The position numbers and the translations under genes are program-made. Positions 6,563-6,821 of a stretch of DNA of 6,821 nt are shown in pieces; the first letter of the stretch is position 1; each line of letters starts with the position of its first letter. Location: assembly GCA_035281645.1 (NCBI GenBank), contig DATEDN010000143.1, forward strand, positions 1 to 6,821. Direction: 5' to 3'. The notes below the pieces were generated by a model, which was not told the origin of the DNA, ran no database searches, and saw only the letters and a list, made by a program, of their open reading frames with translations. The DNA comes from JACCTH01 sp035281645. Lineage in GTDB: Bacteria; Actinomycetota; Acidimicrobiia; Spongiisociales; ZC4RG35.

Positions 6563-6678
6563 CCCCCTCCCCGGCTACGCCGGTACTCCCCTTCGGGGAG
6601 ACAAACCCGAACGATTTTTCCTTCTCCAGCGAGCGCAGCGAGTGTTGGGGGAGGTGTCGCCGAAGGCGACGGAGGGGG
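6563..6678. repeat. Hairpin-cluster intergenic element, probably a dispersed palindromic repeat
   Basis: The block is bounded by the inverted repeat CCCCCTCC (6563-6570) / GGAGGGGG (6671-6678). Inside it are three perfect hairpins with three-base loops: CCGGC-TAC-GCCGG (6571-6583), CTCCCC-TTC-GGGGAG (6586-6600) and GTCGCC-GAA-GGCGAC (6656-6670). There is also a short tandem AGCGAGCGCAGCGAG (6628-6642). The 3' edge touches the stop codon of the right-hand gene. From memory, similar CCTCCCC / GTCGCC-type palindromes recur between genes in many GC-rich genomes, but only one copy is in this window, so dispersal is inferred. The rest of the 6487-6562 gap shows nothing beyond the VOC gene's ribosome site. 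The + strand can also form TTCGGG (6592) / CCCGAA (6606) followed by CGATTTTT, a weak terminator-like fold. Confidence 0.6.
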
Positions 6679-6821
6679 CTAGGCGTTCTGGCGAGCCTCC
6701 GCCATCTGTCGGATGCGCCGTTCGATCTCGGGATACTTCTTCGTCACCATCTGAAAATCGTCAGCCGTCATCGTCATCATCGACATAACTGACTTGGCGA
6801 CGACATCTGCGTTGCGGTGAT
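6679..6821 (-). CDS. C-terminal fragment of a probable cyclic-nucleotide-binding-domain protein (5' end outside window)
   Basis: Reading leftward from the window edge, an open frame of 46 codons ends at the TAG at 6679-6681. It was missed by simple ORF rules because its start is outside the window. The visible residues begin HRNADVVAKS, continue with a Met-rich stretch and TADDFQMV, and end KYPEIERRIRQMAEARQNA. This matches the end of a cNMP-binding (Crp-type) domain: the RxAxVxA strand at the end of the phosphate-binding cassette, a strand leading to a 'DF' helix start, then 'hPEI' and a basic C-terminal helix. There is no room for a helix-turn-helix after it, so it would not be a Crp-type DNA-binding regulator with a C-terminal HTH. 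It might be a stand-alone binding domain or the tail of a channel or enzyme. The assignment rests on a short fragment. Confidence 0.55.
   Translation of the reverse strand, partial: HRNADVVAKSVMSMMTMTADDFQMVTKKYPEIERRIRQMAEARQNA

Noticed and set aside
6563..6678. CRISPR array or tandem repeat.
   Set aside because: The three hairpins have different sequences and irregular spacing, with no repeated unit and unique spacer pattern.
6463..6792. Open frame of 109 codons on the + strand across the right intergenic region.
   Set aside because: It runs through the hairpin cluster, gives Arg/Pro-rich low-complexity protein and is antisense to the cNMP-binding-like fragment and the VOC start.

Overview
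This is a GC-rich bacterial window with tightly packed genes. It most likely comes from an actinobacterium, possibly an uncultured acidimicrobial-type lineage. That placement is an inference from base composition, the style of the proteins, the use of a lipoprotein rather than a free periplasmic binding protein, and the palindromic intergenic sequence near the right end. No rRNA, phylogenetic marker or mobile-element gene is present to settle it.

Left part (1-2987). The window opens inside the 3' end of an inositol-3-phosphate synthase gene on the + strand. That gene converges on a secreted 5'-nucleotidase gene on the - strand. A perfect 13-bp hairpin between the two stop codons can terminate transcription from both sides. 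Upstream of the nucleotidase, on the same strand and 83 bp away, is an unrecognised single-pass membrane protein, and the two may form a small cell-surface operon.

Centre (2988-6028). A cobalamin riboswitch with clear conserved boxes reads rightward into a btuF-btuC-btuD operon: a substrate-binding lipoprotein, a FecCD-type permease and an ABC ATPase. Together these form a vitamin B12 (cobalamin/corrinoid) importer. An 8-bp hairpin directly before btuF holds the Shine-Dalgarno sequence in its stem, so control is most likely translational: B12 binding hides the ribosome site and shuts off uptake. The operon is very compact. btuC starts at the base after the btuF stop, and btuD overlaps btuC by 4 bp (ATGA).

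Right part (5971-6821). A VOC-superfamily (glyoxalase/extradiol dioxygenase fold) gene on the - strand overlaps the 3' end of btuD tail to tail by 58 bp. Upstream of it is a 116-bp block of short perfect hairpins enclosed by an inverted repeat, which looks like a dispersed palindromic intergenic repeat. Beyond that is the 3' end of another - strand gene, whose product looks like the end of a cyclic-nucleotide-binding domain.

The window is mostly conventional. The strongest points are the riboswitch and its ribosome-site hairpin, the in-frame btuF/btuC junction, the hairpin-cluster repeat, and the unidentified membrane protein paired with the nucleotidase. I found no evidence for a novel defence, mobile or biosynthetic system.
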